Of a DNA stretch of 33,086 nt, positions 8,335 to 15,550 are shown piece after piece. A model generated the notes under the pieces. That model ran no database searches. It saw only the letters and a list, made by a program, of their open reading frames with translations, and had not been told where the DNA came from. This DNA comes from Halovivax sp. (lineage in GTDB: Archaea; Halobacteriota; Halobacteria; Halobacteriales; Natrialbaceae). Every line of letters begins with the position of its first letter. Position 1 is the first letter of the stretch. The stretch lies in NCBI GenBank assembly GCA_007119345.1, contig SKPV01000203.1, positions 1 to 33,086 on the forward strand, written 5' to 3'. The position numbers were made by a program, and so were the translations under genes.

Positions 8335-9351
8335 TCACCGACCGACCAGGGTGTAGATGTTGTCGAGGTACGTTTCCCGGACCCGGTCACCCCACTCGTG
8401 GGTGTACGTGTCAATGATGTCGTCGGCGACGTCCCCACGGAGATACTTCACGATCCCTCTGTCACCCGTCCGATCTCGCAAGTGCGTCGTGAAGAAGTGT
8501 CTGAAGTAGTGTGGGGTGACGTTTTCGCTCGATCCGCCGCCCGTTCGATACCACCCGACGTCCCGGGCGTATCCTTCGACCACGTGGTGGACGATGTCGG
8601 GAGTGATACGTTCGCCCCATCGCTCGACGGTGCCGACGAACACGGGGTCGGCCGGCGACGTCGTATCCGGTCGGATGGCGAACCACCGTCGAAACTCGGC
8701 CTCGAGCTCCTCGTCGATCGGGATCACGGTGTCTCTCTTCCGCTTGTTCGAAGCCGTACGAAGCTCCCCGCCGCTTCGCTCCTCGTACGTGTGTTCGGCG
8801 GGGACGTACATCGCGTTCGGGCGCCCGGCGATCTGTGCGCGGGGTTTCCACCAGCGACCTTCACAGTCGATGTTGAGATCTCGGAGATCGAGGTTGCAGA
8901 GCTCTCCCGATCGAATACCGGTCTTCAATAGCGTGAGAACGATCGCTCGATGGAGTGGGTGATCGATTCGTTCGACGAACTCGCTCATTTCCGCGACCGA
9001 GACGTCTCGTCGTGACGGATTCGTCTCGATCGATTCGTCCATCTCTTCCAGGACGAGCGCCATCGGATTCTGGTCGTGACGGCCCACGCGTTCGAGGTAC
9101 GAGTAAAATCGGTTGAGGTAGGATGCGTAGGTGGCGACCGTGCTCTCGGCGTGTCTATTGCGCAATTCGTGCGTCCAAGCCATGCAATCCCGGTAGGTCG
9201 CGTCGGTCGGCGTCTTCTCGAACCGATCGACGAGGAACGTCTCGTACGAGCGCAGCACGCGTCGGTACGCCTCGTGGGTTCTGACGTTTCTCCCGTGGTG
9301 GGTGACGTCTTCCAGAAAGTATCCGATCGGATCGTCCGTCGTCTTACTCAT
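8335..9351 (-). CDS. Tyrosine recombinase / integrase (XerC/D-like)
   Basis: A 338-residue DNA recombinase. Residues about 8-100 form the N-terminal SAM-like core-binding domain (YFLEDVTHHG, THEAYRRVLRSYETF, YASYLNRFYSYL). The catalytic domain shows Arg147 in TGIRSGEL, a basic beta-hairpin Lys in SNKRKRDTVIP, the HxxR box HYFR (H281, R284), and Tyr316 in DTYTHEW as the likely nucleophile. Tyr316 lies 32 residues after R284, as in XerD. At the position of the second His (XerD LGH) there is Asp307 in LRGDV. It probably performs site-specific strand exchange, for example chromosome dimer resolution, element integration or inversion; the target is not known. Its start ATG overlaps the DUF5805 stop in ATGAGTAA, implying translational coupling. 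An upstream extension of the frame to 9489 lies inside the DUF5805 gene and was rejected. Confidence 0.9.
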   Translation of the reverse strand: MSKTTDDPIGYFLEDVTHHGRNVRTHEAYRRVLRSYETFLVDRFEKTPTDATYRDCMAWTHELRNRHAESTVATYASYLNRFYSYLERVGRHDQNPMALVLEEMDESIETNPSRRDVSVAEMSEFVERIDHPLHRAIVLTLLKTGIRSGELCNLDLRDLNIDCEGRWWKPRAQIAGRPNAMYVPAEHTYEERSGGELRTASNKRKRDTVIPIDEELEAEFRRWFAIRPDTTSPADPVFVGTVERWGERITPDIVHHVVEGYARDVGWYRTGGGSSENVTPHYFRHFFTTHLRDRTGDRGIVKYLRGDVADDIIDTYTHEWGDRVRETYLDNIYTLVGR

Positions 9352-9766
9352 CGTTCGTGAGCACGTAGCCGCCGTTTCTCCCGCTGTACCTGATCTCGTT
9401 GTCCGCTTGGAGACGCTCGAGCGCTGCATCGAGTTCCGCTTCGACGTCGTCGACCAACGCGTCGACGAGCTGGTCCCAGTCCATCGCATCGGTGGACTCG
9501 AGTACGTCGCGAATCCGCGATTCGAAGTCGTTCGATCCTCTATCGGACGCCTCTCGGTCCGATCGATCTTCGAAACCGGGCCTCACTCCGGAGGAGCTGG
9601 GCGTCGACGAGTTTGTCGATACGGCGATTTTGGACCGTCCCGCCTGTACCATCGTCCGTACGAACTCGCTCTGGCTCATGTCGAGTTCGTCCGCGTGCGT
9701 TCGCCACCTCGCTTTCTGGTAGCGCGGTACGTACGTCTTCACGGCGACCCGATCTTCATCGCTCAT
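9344..9766 (-). CDS. DUF5805-like small protein encoded with the recombinase
   Basis: A 140-residue haloarchaeal protein. Residues 1-45 (SDEDRVAVKTYVPRYQKARW, then DELDMSQSEFVRTMVQAGR) resemble a ribbon-helix-helix-like DNA-binding segment: a basic strand followed by two helices. The middle is Ser-rich linker. Residues about 80-140 look like a short winged-helix module (ALVDDVEAELDAALERLQADN followed by IRYSGRNGGYVLTNDE). I associate this arrangement with DUF5805, which I recall next to integrases in haloarchaeal genomes. It overlaps the recombinase gene by 8 bases and is first in the pair, so it could be a recombination directionality factor or autoregulator (inference). Start chosen at the ATG giving the compact domain; an inverted repeat lies 45 bases upstream. 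Confidence 0.75.
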   Translation of the reverse strand: MSDEDRVAVKTYVPRYQKARWRTHADELDMSQSEFVRTMVQAGRSKIAVSTNSSTPSSSGVRPGFEDRSDREASDRGSNDFESRIRDVLESTDAMDWDQLVDALVDDVEAELDAALERLQADNEIRYSGRNGGYVLTNDE

Positions 9767-9810
9767 GGACGGTCACTCACACTGATCCCTCATCAATCTT
9801 TCCCATTTAC

Positions 9811-9832
9811 CCAAATAAGGGTATTTATTTGG
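9811..9832 (-). promoter_or_regulatory. Inverted repeat over the probable promoter of the DUF5805-recombinase pair
   Basis: CCAAATAA (9811-9818) and TTATTTGG (9825-9832) form perfect 8-bp arms around gggtat, 45 bases before the DUF5805 start. The arms are TATA-like, so a protein bound here would block transcription. Autoregulation by the DUF5805 protein is a natural hypothesis. Confidence 0.5.
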
Positions 9833-10177
9833 AATTTTAGAACTGCTTTTTCGCCGATCTCATTAATATATTTGGAGTAATGGGCCCCGTTATGGGTCAA
9901 TTCAACCCCACCAATACAAATAAAAATCCATTCCGCCTCGAGATTTCTCATCGAGTCATTATACGATGGATTAAATGGTGGTGGTTTTCGAGGCTCAACC
10001 CCTGGGGTCTGTGGTCCCAAACCGATCTCTCTCGATGAACGCGACGATGGAACCATACGTTTCGTTCGCGGGAGAGTACCATTCGACTCGGTACCGCTGA
10101 CAACGGGTGGTTCGATCGATCGGCCGGAATCACGAGAAGTCGGCGCGGGTCGGTCGGATCCGGTTCGATCGAATTCG

Positions 10178-10218
10178 ACACGTCGATCGATACACGTTGC
10201 ACGAGTCGATCGACGTGT
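10178..10218. repeat. 13-bp perfect inverted repeat
   Basis: acacgtcgatcga (10178-10190) and tcgatcgacgtgt (10206-10218), separated by 15 bases. The longest perfect dyad seen in the non-coding stretches. Confidence 0.85.
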
Positions 10219-10261
10219 GCTATCGGACGAGCGTTCGTGTGATCGTTCGCTCTCTCGGTTC

Positions 10262-10294
10262 GTCGTTCGATAGCGCGGGCAGTTATCGAACGAC
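10262..10294. repeat. 11-bp perfect inverted repeat
   Basis: gtcgttcgata (10262-10272) and tatcgaacgac (10284-10294), separated by 11 bases. It lies 43 bases after the 13-bp dyad. Confidence 0.85.
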
Positions 10295-10338
10295 TCCCCC
10301 GATTCGATCCGACGCTCGTCGTCGCATCGATCGATAGG

Positions 10339-10366
10339 TTTCGTCGGGTCCGTACCGGCGACGAAA
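10339..10366. repeat. 8-bp perfect inverted repeat
   Basis: tttcgtcg (10339-10346) and cgacgaaa (10359-10366) around a 12-base spacer. Third dyad of the cluster. Confidence 0.75.
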
Positions 10367-10467
10367 TACGATAGTCTGCCGTCGATGGCGATTGTGCGCA
10401 AGGTACGATATCACCGCCCGCAAGTGGAGGTGTGCCCTTCTGAATCTCGGCTGGCCGCGTGATCGAT

Positions 10468-10491
10468 CGAAGATCTTCGTGCACGTTTTTA
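10468..10491 (+). promoter_or_regulatory. 12-bp palindrome followed by a TATA-like element
   Basis: CGAAGATCTTCG (10468-10479) is a perfect palindrome. It is followed by gtttttat at 10485-10492, which resembles a haloarchaeal TATA box. If active it would start a rightward transcript near 10515, where no good gene is found, so a non-coding RNA is conceivable. Confidence 0.3.
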
Positions 10492-11275
10492 TGGGCTACT
10501 CGGGATCGAGAGCGTGTCCTAGCGTCTCGTCATCAGAAGAATCGGTTCGAGCGCGAGTCGGAGTCGGCCGGCCCTCTGTTCGGGACTAGCGTTGCTAATG
10601 GCTTCACCGGCAAATCGTCGTTTGTGACGCACCGTCTGGCGTTTCCGACGTATCGTCCTCTCGGCCTCTCGTGGCGATTCGGCAAACCGGGGAGTCGTCG
10701 ATACCGTCTCCGCGGTGAGTTCGTGGAGAGCTCCTCGCTGGTTAGGGGCGTTAGTGGCGGTGTATTCCCTGGTGCGGGCGCTCGTGAAGATCGCTTTGGG
10801 TACGGTATTATCGAGGTGGTTGTGTGCCAACCGAGGTGATCACTGCGCAGAATCTTGTTCTCGCCCTCTCTCGCCGACTCGTTCGTCTCTTCGTGTGATT
10901 CGTTGAACGCTCGGTTGGCGGCCCTGAGGGGGTTTACTCTACACCACCGTCCGATTCTGACCGGTGCGTGTACGTGGCCAAGCGGCCGAACTGTTCGATG
11001 TAGTTATCGACGCGTGGTTCGCCAATCGTACTCGATTCGCTGCAGGCGTCACCGACGGGACGAACGTCACGCCGGACCCCCGATTATCTCATTTCTGGGC
11101 AAATTTGCGTGTGCGCGCTCGTAGTATTGGACAGTAGACAATATTTCGCTGTTGGATGCTCATCTTATGAATCGTATGCTGCTATATTGATCGCCTCTCT
11201 CAAAAACTCACCTCCGTTGACACTATTGGGTCGGTTACATGTCGGCGTGACCGGGCAGTTTCGCGTCGATCAAGG

Positions 11276-12532
11276 TTAATCGTCGGCCGGCCGGTCGACG
11301 TCCAGTCGGTCGGTTTCCGACGCGAACGCGTTTTCAACGGCTCGCCGTACGGATTCTGGTTCCGCCACGACGGAACCTTCGCGGAGTCGTTCGAGCGCGG
11401 CACACGGCGGACGATCCGACGTCGTTCCATCGACGACGACGACCGCGGTCGATCCCTCGGCTATCGCGGTCCAGATCGGATCGAGCGCACCGCGACTCGA
11501 TCCTTCGACGACAACCGTCACGGAAGCGCTTCGGAGTCGGTCCGCGAGCGCTGCACGGTGGCGAGTGGCGATCGACTGGAAGGGCTCGACGGTGATCGCG
11601 TCGACGTCGAGATGGGTCGCCGCGACAGCGGCCGCGTCGTCGACCGGGATCGGCCCGAGCGAGCACCTCGCCCCCGCGGCCGTCAGTCGGGCGAGCACGG
11701 ATGCGGTCGGTACACCCGTACCCACGACGTGAACGCGTTTTGGAAACGGGTTCGTGGATTCGGTGGTCGGAATCGCGGTGACCCTCGGGGTTGCGGTGAT
11801 CGGATCGGTCGATATCGCTGCTGTGGTGTCGAAGGCCGTCTCGATCGTCGACTCGTCGAGCACTCGCTCTGGCGGTCCGCGATCGACGACCGTCCCGCCG
11901 GCGAGCACCGCGAGTTCGTCACAAAAGCGCGCGGCAAGATCGAGGTCGTGGATCGCCGCCACCGCGGTCTTGTCGTCGGCGGTCAGCTCGGAGACGAGTC
12001 CGAGCATCTCCACCTGGTGGTTGACGTCCAGGCTGGCCGTCGGCTCGTCGAGCAGGATGACGGGGGTGTTCTGACAGACCGCTCGTGCGAGGATAACCCG
12101 TTGGCGTTCGCCTCCGCTGACCTCGTCGATCGACCGATCCGCCAGGTGGGCCGTCTCCGTACGTTCCAGCGCCTCGTCCGTCATCTCCCGATCCACCTCG
12201 TTCGGCGGGGAGAATCGCGATCGGTACGGCGTTCGTCCCATCTCGACGAGGTGGCGGACGTCGAAGGAGAAGGAGACGGTCGTGTCCTGGGGGACCACCG
12301 AGACGAGTCGACTGCTCTCTCGCGACCCGAGGTCGTGGACGTCGACGCCGTCGACGCGGACGCTCCCGCGATCGGGCGCGAGCGCCCCGCTGATCGCTCG
12401 CAGGAGCGTCGTCTTCCCCGCCCCGTTGGGGCCGACGAGTCCGACGAATCGTCCCTTCGGAATCGTCAACGAGACGTCAGCGAGGACCTCGCCGTCGCCG
12501 AACGAGATCGTGACGTCCTCGACGTCGATCAT
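11276..12532 (-). CDS. btuD: Cobalamin-type ABC importer ATPase with C-terminal extension
   Basis: The 418-residue ATP-hydrolysing subunit of a vitamin B12/iron-chelate class importer. Residues 1-250 are a standard ABC domain: Walker A GPNGAGKT at 34-41, Q-loop VPQDTT about 80-85, signature VSGGERQRV from 138, Walker B VILLDEPTASLD at 158-169, switch His in AAIHDLDLA. Residues about 266-418 form an additional alpha/beta domain (RVHVVGTGVPTASVLARLTA, CSLGPIPVDDAAAVA, TVVVEGSSRGALD, STAVVVVDGT) that bacterial BtuD proteins of about 250 residues lack. I recall haloarchaeal BtuD proteins also being near 400 residues. The extension starts like a nucleotide-binding Rossmann unit, but its role is unknown. 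The start ATG overlaps the btuC stop (ATGA), so the two are coupled. Confidence 0.88.
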   Translation of the reverse strand: MIDVEDVTISFGDGEVLADVSLTIPKGRFVGLVGPNGAGKTTLLRAISGALAPDRGSVRVDGVDVHDLGSRESSRLVSVVPQDTTVSFSFDVRHLVEMGRTPYRSRFSPPNEVDREMTDEALERTETAHLADRSIDEVSGGERQRVILARAVCQNTPVILLDEPTASLDVNHQVEMLGLVSELTADDKTAVAAIHDLDLAARFCDELAVLAGGTVVDRGPPERVLDESTIETAFDTTAAISTDPITATPRVTAIPTTESTNPFPKRVHVVGTGVPTASVLARLTAAGARCSLGPIPVDDAAAVAATHLDVDAITVEPFQSIATRHRAALADRLRSASVTVVVEGSSRGALDPIWTAIAEGSTAVVVVDGTTSDRPPCAALERLREGSVVAEPESVRRAVENAFASETDRLDVDRPADD

Positions 12533-13629
12533 AGCGAGTGCACCTCCCGCTTCATCAGCAAGTAGAGGAAAAACGGCGCGCCGATCGCGGCGGTGACGAT
12601 GCCGACCGGTACGTCCGTCGGTCCGCCCGAACGCGCGATCGTGTCGGTGATGACGAGGAACGAGGCGCCGGCGAGCGCGCTCGTCGGGAGGAGGATCCGG
12701 TGATCCGGGCCGACGATCAACCGCATCATGTGCGGGACTACCAGTCCGACGAAGCCGATCACGCCGGCGACGGCGACGCCGGCCGCGGTCACGACGCTGG
12801 CGACCGCCAGCAGGAGGAACTTCGTCCGTTCGACCTCGACCCCCAGGTGGTGGGCGTCCTCCTCGCCGAGGAGGAGCACGTTCAGTTCTCGCGTGTACGC
12901 GCCGAGAACGAGCGTTCCCAGGATCACGACCGGGAGCGCGAACTGGACGTCGCCCCAGGCGGATCGCCCGAGGTGGCCCATCATCCACAGGACGGCCTCG
13001 CGGAGGCTCTCACCGCTGTGGACGAGCATGTAGGAGATCATCGCCCCCAGAAACGCCTGGACCGCGATGCCCGCGAGTAAGAGGGTCGCGACCGGTGTGC
13101 GTCCGCCCTCCGTTGCGATCGCGTAGACGAGAAACGCCGTGGCCAACGCGCCGACGAACGCGGAGAGGTGGAGGCTCCCGAACGGGACCACCATCGGGAA
13201 CGCGATCGCGAGCACCGCGCCGGCCGCGGCGCCGGTCGAGACGCCGATGATCGACGGGTCGGCGAGCGGATTCCTGAAGAATCCCTGCATGACCGTCCCC
13301 GCGGCGGCGAGCGCGAAACCGACGGTCGCCGCGAGGGCGATTCGCGGGAGTCGAATGTCCGCGACGATCTGCTGGTGTCCCGCCGGAACGTCGTAGGCGA
13401 ACACCGTCGAAAAGTGAAGCGTCGGTACGGGAACCGTCCAGCCGAGCAGCGGCAGTCCCGCCGAGCCGACGCCGACCGACGTCGGAAGCGACGTCGCGTT
13501 CAAGACCGCCATCACGACGGTTCGGGGACCGATACGCACCGAGCCGATCATCGCGCTCGCGACGATCGCCCCCGCGAGAACGACGACGAGTCCGGCCGAC
13601 CACGTCACGACACGGGCCCGTCTCACCAT
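12529..13629 (-). CDS. btuC: Cobalamin-type ABC importer permease
   Basis: A 366-residue membrane permease of the FecCD/BtuC family with about ten hydrophobic segments. Family markers include RLPRIALAATVGFALAAAG, the GxxMQGFFRNPLADPSIIGV segment with GAAAGAVLA, and near the C-terminus GFVGLVVPHMMRLIVGPDHR, the coupling-helix region that contacts BtuD. It passes ligand delivered by BtuF across the cytoplasmic membrane. The ATG at 13629 is chosen because it sits about 30 bases from the palindromic TATA element; a TTG at 13638 gives only three more residues. Substrate specificity (cobalamin versus heme or siderophore) rests on similarity alone. Confidence 0.9.
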   Translation of the reverse strand: MVRRARVVTWSAGLVVVLAGAIVASAMIGSVRIGPRTVVMAVLNATSLPTSVGVGSAGLPLLGWTVPVPTLHFSTVFAYDVPAGHQQIVADIRLPRIALAATVGFALAAAGTVMQGFFRNPLADPSIIGVSTGAAAGAVLAIAFPMVVPFGSLHLSAFVGALATAFLVYAIATEGGRTPVATLLLAGIAVQAFLGAMISYMLVHSGESLREAVLWMMGHLGRSAWGDVQFALPVVILGTLVLGAYTRELNVLLLGEEDAHHLGVEVERTKFLLLAVASVVTAAGVAVAGVIGFVGLVVPHMMRLIVGPDHRILLPTSALAGASFLVITDTIARSGGPTDVPVGIVTAAIGAPFFLYLLMKREVHSL

Positions 13630-13654
13630 TGTCGACAACCTCGCTTGGGTTAGT

Positions 13655-13664
13655 CAAATATTTG
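13655..13664. promoter_or_regulatory. Palindromic TATA element shared by btuCD and btuF
   Basis: CAAATATTTG is a perfect palindrome in the only 60 bases between the two divergent starts. Its centre is 30 bases from each ATG (13629 on the minus strand and 13690 on the plus strand), so one element could direct leaderless transcription both ways. Confidence 0.6.
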
Positions 13665-13689
13665 TTGGAGTGGGGCCCAGACCTACTCG

Positions 13690-14802
13690 ATGATTCGAAC
13701 AATAGCGTGTCTCGTCGCCGTATCACTCGTCGTCGTACTGCTGGCGCCGGCTGGAGCGGCCGCCGCCGACGCAAGCGTGCAGGACGAATGCGAGTATCCG
13801 CTCGAGCTGACCGACGGAACGGGTGAGACCGTCACCATCGAGGAGTCCCCGGAACGGGTGGTCACGGTGATGCCGAGCGACGCCCAGAAGGCGTTCGAGA
13901 TCGGTGCTGACGACCGCGTCGTCGGCGCGCCGGACGGTCCGGCTACCCAGTACCTCGACCTCGACGACCAGGAGGACGTCACGGAGGCCGACGGGTTCAC
14001 CGTCGACGCCGAGACCGTCGTCGGTCTCGAACCCGACGTGGTCGTCGCGGCGAGCGCGGCCGATCCCGAACTGATCGACCAGCTGCGCGACCTCGACCTG
14101 ACGGTCTATCAGTTCCCGCTCGAGGAGAGCGTCGACGACGTCGTCGAGAACCTCCACACGATGGGGCAACTCACGGACGAGTGCGACGGTGCAGCGACGA
14201 CGGCCGACTGGATGGACGAACGATTGACGCTCCTCGAAGAAGCCGTCGCGGACGAGGAGCCGCCGTTGACCTACTACGAGATGGGTGACGGCTTCACCGC
14301 CGGCGAGGGAACGTTCCAGCACGAACTGCTGACGATCGCCGGCGTCGAGAACCTCGGCGCCGAGGCCGGCATCGAGGGTTGGGACATCGTCAGCGAGGAG
14401 ACCGTCGTCGACATGGATCCCGAGTGGTTCCTCTACGGCGACGACTTCCCCGAGTCGCCGATCCCCGAGAGCCTCGAAGAGACGACGGCCGGTCAGGAAG
14501 GGAACGAGATCGTCGTGAACGCCAACTTCTTCAGCCAGCCCGGTCCGCTGGTGACCTACGCGATCGAGGAGATCGTGGAGGAGGTCCACCCCGAGGCGTA
14601 CGACGGGGTCGCGGACGAGATCGAAGCGCTCGACGCGGAATACGAGGCCGCCGACGAGGACGATGCGGACGACGACGCGGACGCCGGCGAGACGGAGGAG
14701 ACCGACGATGGCGAGGGTGACGACTCGCTGACCGGCTTCGGCGTTCCCGTCGCCGTCGGCGCACTGCTGGCGCTCGCCGGCTGGTTCGGACGCGATCGAT
14801 AG
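13690..14802 (+). CDS. btuF: Cobalamin-type ABC importer binding protein, PGF-CTERM-like anchor
   Basis: A 370-residue secreted binding protein. Residues 1-25 are a Sec-type signal peptide (hydrophobic run, AGAAAAD cleavage region). Residues about 36-310 are a periplasmic-binding-protein TroA-like/BtuF fold: LTDGTGETVTIEESPERVVTVMPS, TVDAETVVGLEPDVVVAAS, and a long linking helix DDVVENLHTMGQLTDEC. Residues about 310-345 are an acidic D/E-rich stalk. The C-terminus, LTGFGVPVAVGALLALAGWF then GRDR, has the tripartite pattern of a PGF-CTERM archaeosortase A signal, but with TGF where PGF is usual. It would be held at the outer surface and deliver ligand to BtuC. It diverges from btuCD over one promoter region. 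Siderophore or heme binding is the alternative. Confidence 0.88.
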   Translation: MIRTIACLVAVSLVVVLLAPAGAAAADASVQDECEYPLELTDGTGETVTIEESPERVVTVMPSDAQKAFEIGADDRVVGAPDGPATQYLDLDDQEDVTEADGFTVDAETVVGLEPDVVVAASAADPELIDQLRDLDLTVYQFPLEESVDDVVENLHTMGQLTDECDGAATTADWMDERLTLLEEAVADEEPPLTYYEMGDGFTAGEGTFQHELLTIAGVENLGAEAGIEGWDIVSEETVVDMDPEWFLYGDDFPESPIPESLEETTAGQEGNEIVVNANFFSQPGPLVTYAIEEIVEEVHPEAYDGVADEIEALDAEYEAADEDDADDDADAGETEETDDGEGDDSLTGFGVPVAVGALLALAGWFGRDR

Positions 14803-14906
14803 ATCGATCGACGGAATCGTCGGCCGCGCGATTCGGCGGATCGATACCGATCGACCGCCGGCGCGAGCGTGCACGCGATCCAGCCTCGCGAGGAATTTTG
14901 CAAAGG

Positions 14907-14912
14907 ATTTAC
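14907..14912 (+). promoter_or_regulatory. TATA box of srp19-gar1
   Basis: ATTTAC centred about 27 bases before the srp19 ATG at 14936. Confidence 0.5.
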
Positions 14913-14935
14913 TCGACGGCGCCCCGACTCCGGGC

Positions 14936-15217
14936 ATGGTCGAGAACGTTATCTGGCCCGCCTACCTCGACGCCGACCGTTCGAGGGGTGAGGGCCGGCG
15001 TGTCCCCGAGGATCTCGCAGTCGAGGAACCGACGGTCGAGGAGATCGCGAAGGCCGTCCAGCAGATCGGCTACGACGCGACCGTCGAGCGAGAGAAGGCG
15101 TACTCCCGGGAACCGTGGCAGCGACGCGGCCGGGTCGTCGTGCGCGGTGCGGAGGACTCGACGAAGAACGACCTCGTCCAGGCGGTCGCGGCGTACGTCG
15201 TCGCGATCCGGGAGTGA
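14936..15217 (+). CDS. srp19: Signal recognition particle 19 kDa protein
   Basis: A 93-residue RNA-binding protein that binds the tips of 7S RNA helices 6 and 8 and helps load SRP54 for co-translational targeting. Family features are the opening VIWPAYLDADRSRGEGRRVP, the helix PTVEEIAKAVQQIGYD and the basic tail region WQRRGRVVVRG. The length is typical of archaeal SRP19. Its TGA overlaps the ATG of gar1 by one base (TGATG), so the two are translated from one mRNA. Confidence 0.95.
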   Translation: MVENVIWPAYLDADRSRGEGRRVPEDLAVEEPTVEEIAKAVQQIGYDATVEREKAYSREPWQRRGRVVVRGAEDSTKNDLVQAVAAYVVAIRE

Positions 15218-15441
15218 TGCGCCGGGCCGGATCGGTCGTCGGGACCGCACAGGGACTGCTCGTCTGCCGGACCGACGGCGCCGACGTCGATATCGGCGCG
15301 ATGGTCCTCGACGACTCGCTCGCGGAGGTCGGACGCGTCGTCGACGTCTTCGGACCCGTCGAGAACCCGTTCTTCGCGGTGTCGCCCGCGGAGGACGTCC
15401 ACCCGCCGCGGCTGGTCGGCGAGCGACTGTACGAACGCTGA
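15217..15441 (+). CDS. gar1: H/ACA ribonucleoprotein subunit Gar1
   Basis: A 74-residue protein with the beta-barrel pattern of Gar1: VGTAQGLLVCRTD, IGAMVLDDSLAEVGRVVDVFGPVENPFF and AVSPAEDVHPPRLVGERLY. Gar1 binds the pseudouridine synthase Cbf5 in H/ACA guide-RNA complexes and helps substrate turnover. The start at 15217, overlapping the srp19 stop, gives the expected short archaeal form; a longer upstream start in the same frame would run inside srp19 and is rejected. An srp19-gar1 pairing is common in Halobacteria as I recall it. Confidence 0.88.
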   Translation: MRRAGSVVGTAQGLLVCRTDGADVDIGAMVLDDSLAEVGRVVDVFGPVENPFFAVSPAEDVHPPRLVGERLYER

Positions 15442-15550
15442 TCGGACGGTTTGCTGCTGGAAGCGTCGGACGGCTTGCTGCTGGAGGCGAACTCGGTCGC
15501 GGCGGCCCGAGAGCACAACACAGATAGGAGCCGCGGTCAAACTCCGGCCA

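Larger units (their letters stand above)
9767..11275. other. 1.5-kb region with no convincing gene, rich in inverted repeats
   Basis: From the DUF5805 start to the btuD stop. The first 200 bases are AT-rich, the rest rich in GATC-containing palindromes. No frame looks like a real gene. A 59-codon open stretch without an ATG (10961-11137, AAELFDVVIDAWFANRTRF and onward) and a 63-codon frame with a hydrophobic run (10715-10906) have some coding-like character but no recognised family. Two CTAG sites are present. The inverted repeats are listed separately. Confidence 0.6.

Noticed and set aside
9352..9489. N-terminal extension of the recombinase to 9489
   Set aside because: It is an off-frame reading of the DUF5805 gene, Ser/Thr/Arg-rich and unlike the integrase core-binding domain.
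10715..10906. 63-codon plus-strand frame with a hydrophobic run (LVAVYSLVRALVKIALGTVL)
   Set aside because: No promoter at the expected distance, no recognised family, and the second half is Arg/Ser-rich as in random GC-rich frames.
12533..12988. N-terminal extension of BtuD to 12988
   Set aside because: The extension is an off-frame reading of btuC, Arg/Pro-rich, with no domain; the ATG at 12532 overlaps the btuC stop as expected.
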